Assembly (NCBI GenBank): GCA_020650975.1
Contig: JAIPMN010016797.1
Location: forward strand, 7,171 to 28,090
Reading direction: 5' to 3'
Length of the DNA: 20,920 nucleotides
Source: Apostichopus californicus
Lineage: Eukaryota > Echinodermata > Holothuroidea > Aspidochirotida > Stichopodidae
Shown: piece by piece, positions 18,434 through 20,920 of the stretch
Numbering within the stretch: position 1 is the first letter of the stretch
How the letters are laid out: every line of letters begins with the position of its first letter
Notes under the pieces: model-generated
Databases searched by the model: none
The model's input: only the letters and a program-made list of their open reading frames with translations
Told to the model about the DNA's origin: nothing
Program-made: the position numbers and the translations under genes

Positions 18434-18600
18434 ACTGTTCAGTAGCCTGCTGTTGTGGTAATCATGAATAGAGGACTTTACAAAACAATGATCATCATTA
18501 TATTTGCAACACATACACCTGTGCATATACTTCAACTGCCCCAGCTCCTCTCCCCCACCCCCTCCTCCCCCATCCACATTTGCTTTCATCACCCAAGATA
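18434..18600 (+). repeat. Diverged tandem duplication, copy B
   Basis: ACTGTTCAGTAGCCTG, GTGGTAATCATGAATA, CTGTGCATATACTTCAAC, C-rich tract, TTTGCTTTCATCACCCAAG: the same series as 18198-18365. Each copy contains its own pyrimidine tract (18288-18356 and 18536-18577), so the C tracts belong to the duplicated unit. Confidence 0.75.
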
Positions 18601-20372
18601 ATAACAAACTTAATCTGAGCAACCCATTAACCAATGTTTCTAAAGTAGGCTGCACAATATTAAGGTAGTAGTAACTGCGATTCTTGTTTGTGCTGACATG
18701 TGATTGTATACATACTACTGTAACTGTATACTGATATGGCATGATAAGACTATATGACAGACACAGACAGCTTTTAGCTAAAAGTTGGTATCGTATCGAT
18801 CTACAACTACACGTGACACTATGGAAACCACCTGTATTACTTCCCACTTATGAATGAAACCAACTGCTACCTTGAAAGTGAGAACTATGATATGAGAATA
18901 TAACAGGGCATAATAATTTTGTGTACATGCAGTTTTGAAGGCGTTGAACCTAGTTTTTTTTTTAATTAATATGATTCATGTCCACAAAAACTGCGCTGTG
19001 TACTGTGTAATTGTGTAGCATATTTGCCTACTTTGCATCTATAGCATTTTGCTATGCGATAGCAGATAGTTTATTCACTGTTTGGATAAGTCCACTTTTG
19101 TTTGTTTTGTCAAGGAGTACAGTATTAGGTATAATTTAACTAAAGACAAACACCAAATGAAACAAATATTTTCAAACTGAGACTATTCTCAATCCCAACC
19201 ATCTTAGATCGAGATGGTGATCATATCATTCATCACCATGTAAAAAACAGCCCAAAATTAGCTATGCAAACTGTAAATTGGATAGCCACCCGACATGAAG
19301 TATAAGTTACCTTCTGCTTCTCTCACGTGTACACAAGTGGTTTCTTCACGTTTTAAAATAACTGCCTTAAAGACTTATTGTTATCATTTTTATTATTAAA
19401 TGCTCATGCAAGCATGACACTGAGGATTGATGTGTTCGTCACACCGTTTACACTGTGCTACTGTAAGGTTAAGTATAATATACCATATTCAACACAGGAC
19501 TTAATACAGACTGAGTGTAAGTGACTACTAAAGTGTACCCTCTTAGGTCAGTTCAATCCTGGTTCAGGCAGACAATACTCCCCCACCTTTTGTGAATTGG
19601 CACAATTGAACAATTACAATATAAGCTACACAACACAATGACCAGAATGCAGTTGTTCAGACAGCTAGATGTAGATGTATACTGTACATGTATGTATCTA
19701 GATTGAACACCATTGAGCAGTTTAGCCTTCAACTATGGTCTGTTGACTCTGTTCACATAGATTAAATATTTTAAATCTCTAAAATTGAACACAATTTCAG
19801 GTTGAAGTACATTTCACATTGCAGATTGGGCATCTTTAATACAGATACTATATACTGTGCATGGTTGGCAAAGGCATGTAGTATAGACCTTACTTTCAAG
19901 GTATATAATAAAGTTACCTAATCATAGCTTCGCATGTTATTTCATGCATGGTTTATTCACATGGGATTCTGGGTTAAATCTTAGCCTTGAAAAGGTAGTC
20001 CAGATGAAAATTTATGTTTGACTGATGAAAGAGGAATATGTGTAGCAAGTGGCATGACAGATATAAAATAAATAATACATAGAATGGTGTTGTGTGTCAT
20101 GTAGTATGTAATTGGTATGAACAAGTTCTTTAAACCATTCTTTTCTTCTTGATGTCTAGTAGATAATAATAGTAAATTACAAGTTTGGATTAATAGTAAA
20201 TTTTGTCATTCTTGTTGTGTTTTTTGATTGTTTTTTGGCATGGGACATGGAGTAATAATATTTTCATTTCACTTGATAATTTTTTTCTTTGGTGTTGAAG
20301 TATTTTCTCTCCTTTTTTGTTGTCGGACTTGAAGCAAGAGTGTTTCCTTTTCTTTACATTACAATTTTGGAG
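18601..20372. other. Presumed intron sequence without recognisable feature
   Basis: AT-rich; no coding, RNA or mobile-element signal I can support. The 156-codon minus-strand open frame at 18377-18847 crosses a G-rich tract and the duplication, and is judged spurious. Confidence 0.45.
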
Positions 20373-20600
20373 TTATAGTAATTCCTTTAATTTTTGATCC
20401 ATTTTTTTTGTCAGACATGGAGTATTTGCTTCATTGCATGTACTTCTGTAAACTTTAATACATACAGGATCTGGCATTTCAACAAGATCTTCAATTGAGG
20501 CAATTTTGACAGAATCACATATAGTCATTTCAGGATGGCGAAGGTTCACTATTACCATGATTGCTAATGGACAGGCATAGATCCAATGGTAACAGTACAT
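20373..20600 (-). other. Minus-strand open frame of 75 codons, possible exon or coding relic
   Basis: The frame has a balanced, soluble-looking composition (PEMTICDSVKIASIEDLVE, PDPVCIKVYRSTCNE) unlike most chance frames here, which are dominated by hydrophobic or low-complexity residues. A possible acceptor, TGTCCATTAG, lies at about 20565-20574 on the minus strand, so the exon could start inside the frame. I do not recognise the sequence. Below it, minus-strand phrases such as ACTCCATGTC recur (20273 region), hinting at an old repeat. Confidence 0.25.
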
Positions 20601-20841
20601 GTAAGATATCTGCAGCTTACAAAATATTACTAATCTGTGAAAAATTTGATTTTCACCAATAAATATGTTTGTTTTACAACAAGTTTTGTGTTATTCTAAA
20701 AGCACAACAGTCTCCATTTGCAAGTTGATTTTGATTCAGAAGGTGTAGTTGGTCAATGAGGAATAAACAAAAGGCACATTTAAGTTTAGCTTCAGTTCAT
20801 ACTATAGACTGGTAAGCTTGCACGGTTTCGTGAAAACTTAC

Positions 20842-20889
20842 AACCGGTTTTTCTCTAGCAAAAAACCGAATCTGGCTCAAAAACCGGTT
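20842..20889. repeat. Inverted repeat AACCGGTTTTT / AAAAACCGGTT at the right edge
   Basis: Positions 20842-20852 and 20879-20889 are perfect 11-bp reverse complements, with a third partial AAAAAACCGAAT between them. The last 80 bases are also richer in CpG than the flanks. This may be the end of a mobile element that continues outside the window. Confidence 0.6.
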
Positions 20890-20920
20890 TTTTTTCCCGC
20901 CCGAATTGCATTGAAAACAT

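Larger units (their letters stand above)
9081..20920 (-). other. Presumed upstream intron of the PICALM-type gene (incomplete)
   Basis: This is the sequence 5' of the recognised exon on its coding strand. By eye I looked for reverse-complement traces of the first ANTH exon (Gly-Pro-Lys-Lys-Lys-His-Leu and the upstream Lys-Ala-Thr) and found none, so the region is inferred to be one intron that runs past the window edge. Long first introns rich in mobile elements are common in animal genes. A nested gene or a 5' untranslated exon cannot be excluded. Confidence 0.6.

Noticed and set aside
18377..18847. Minus-strand open frame of 156 codons, the longest in the window
   Set aside because: It crosses a G-rich low-complexity tract (poly-Gly) and the duplicated segment, has no recognisable domain and no supportive splice context.
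1..20920. CRISPR array, bacterial operon, phage or defence system
   Set aside because: No regularly spaced identical repeats of suitable length, no long adjacent frames and no ribosome-binding context; splice signals and repeats point to an animal nuclear genome.

Overview
The window looks like a piece of an animal nuclear genome, probably a marine invertebrate deuterostome such as an echinoderm. It is AT-rich, has no operon-like gene packing and no long open frames, and is full of diverged transposon and tandem-repeat debris. The species is an inference: the evidence is one recognisable exon, a tRNA-derived SINE, a hAT-type MITE, and a tandem repeat carrying the tracts CTTTGACC/GACCTTTGAC that I associate with marine invertebrate genomes.

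The one gene I can support is on the minus strand. Positions 9080-8938 are a 143-bp internal exon encoding part of the ANTH domain of a PICALM/AP180 (LAP) clathrin-assembly protein. It has an AG acceptor, a GTAAGT donor and a 47-codon open frame that aligns without gaps to residues 45-91 of human PICALM. The preceding exon (start codon and PIP2-binding lysines) and the following ANTH exon were searched for by eye and not found. Everything from 9081 to the right end is therefore probably the upstream intron (at least 11.8 kb), and everything below 8938 the downstream intron (at least 8.9 kb).

Left part (1-8937): a pyrimidine tract (1-90), a tRNA-derived SINE (1148-1391), a 306-bp hAT-like MITE with terminal inverted repeats and an 8-bp target duplication (3148-3469), a four-unit tandem repeat (6769-7252), and many copies of an unnamed dispersed repeat of about 100 bp. 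That repeat's conserved core is GGGAGACAGGTAAGAGAGG...GTGAAGTAAAT, and two copies at 4173-4413 face each other as a perfect 25-bp inverted repeat.

Middle (9081-12400): a 24-bp minisatellite just upstream of the exon, a 99-bp tandem repeat, a diverged segmental duplication with 368-bp offset, and a CpG-containing patch with a complete CRE palindrome.

Right part (12400-20920): C-rich/G-quadruplex-prone tracts, a 39-bp tandem repeat beside a CpG-richer patch (15161-15620), microsatellites, an exon-like region open in several frames (16524-16841), a possible degraded MITE, a duplication of about 165 bp, a minus-strand open frame near 20.4-20.6 kb, and an inverted repeat at the right edge. The palindrome TACTGTACAGTA occurs perfectly three times, far above chance. 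I see no CRISPR array, defence locus or biosynthetic cluster. The novel content, if any, lies in the repeat families.
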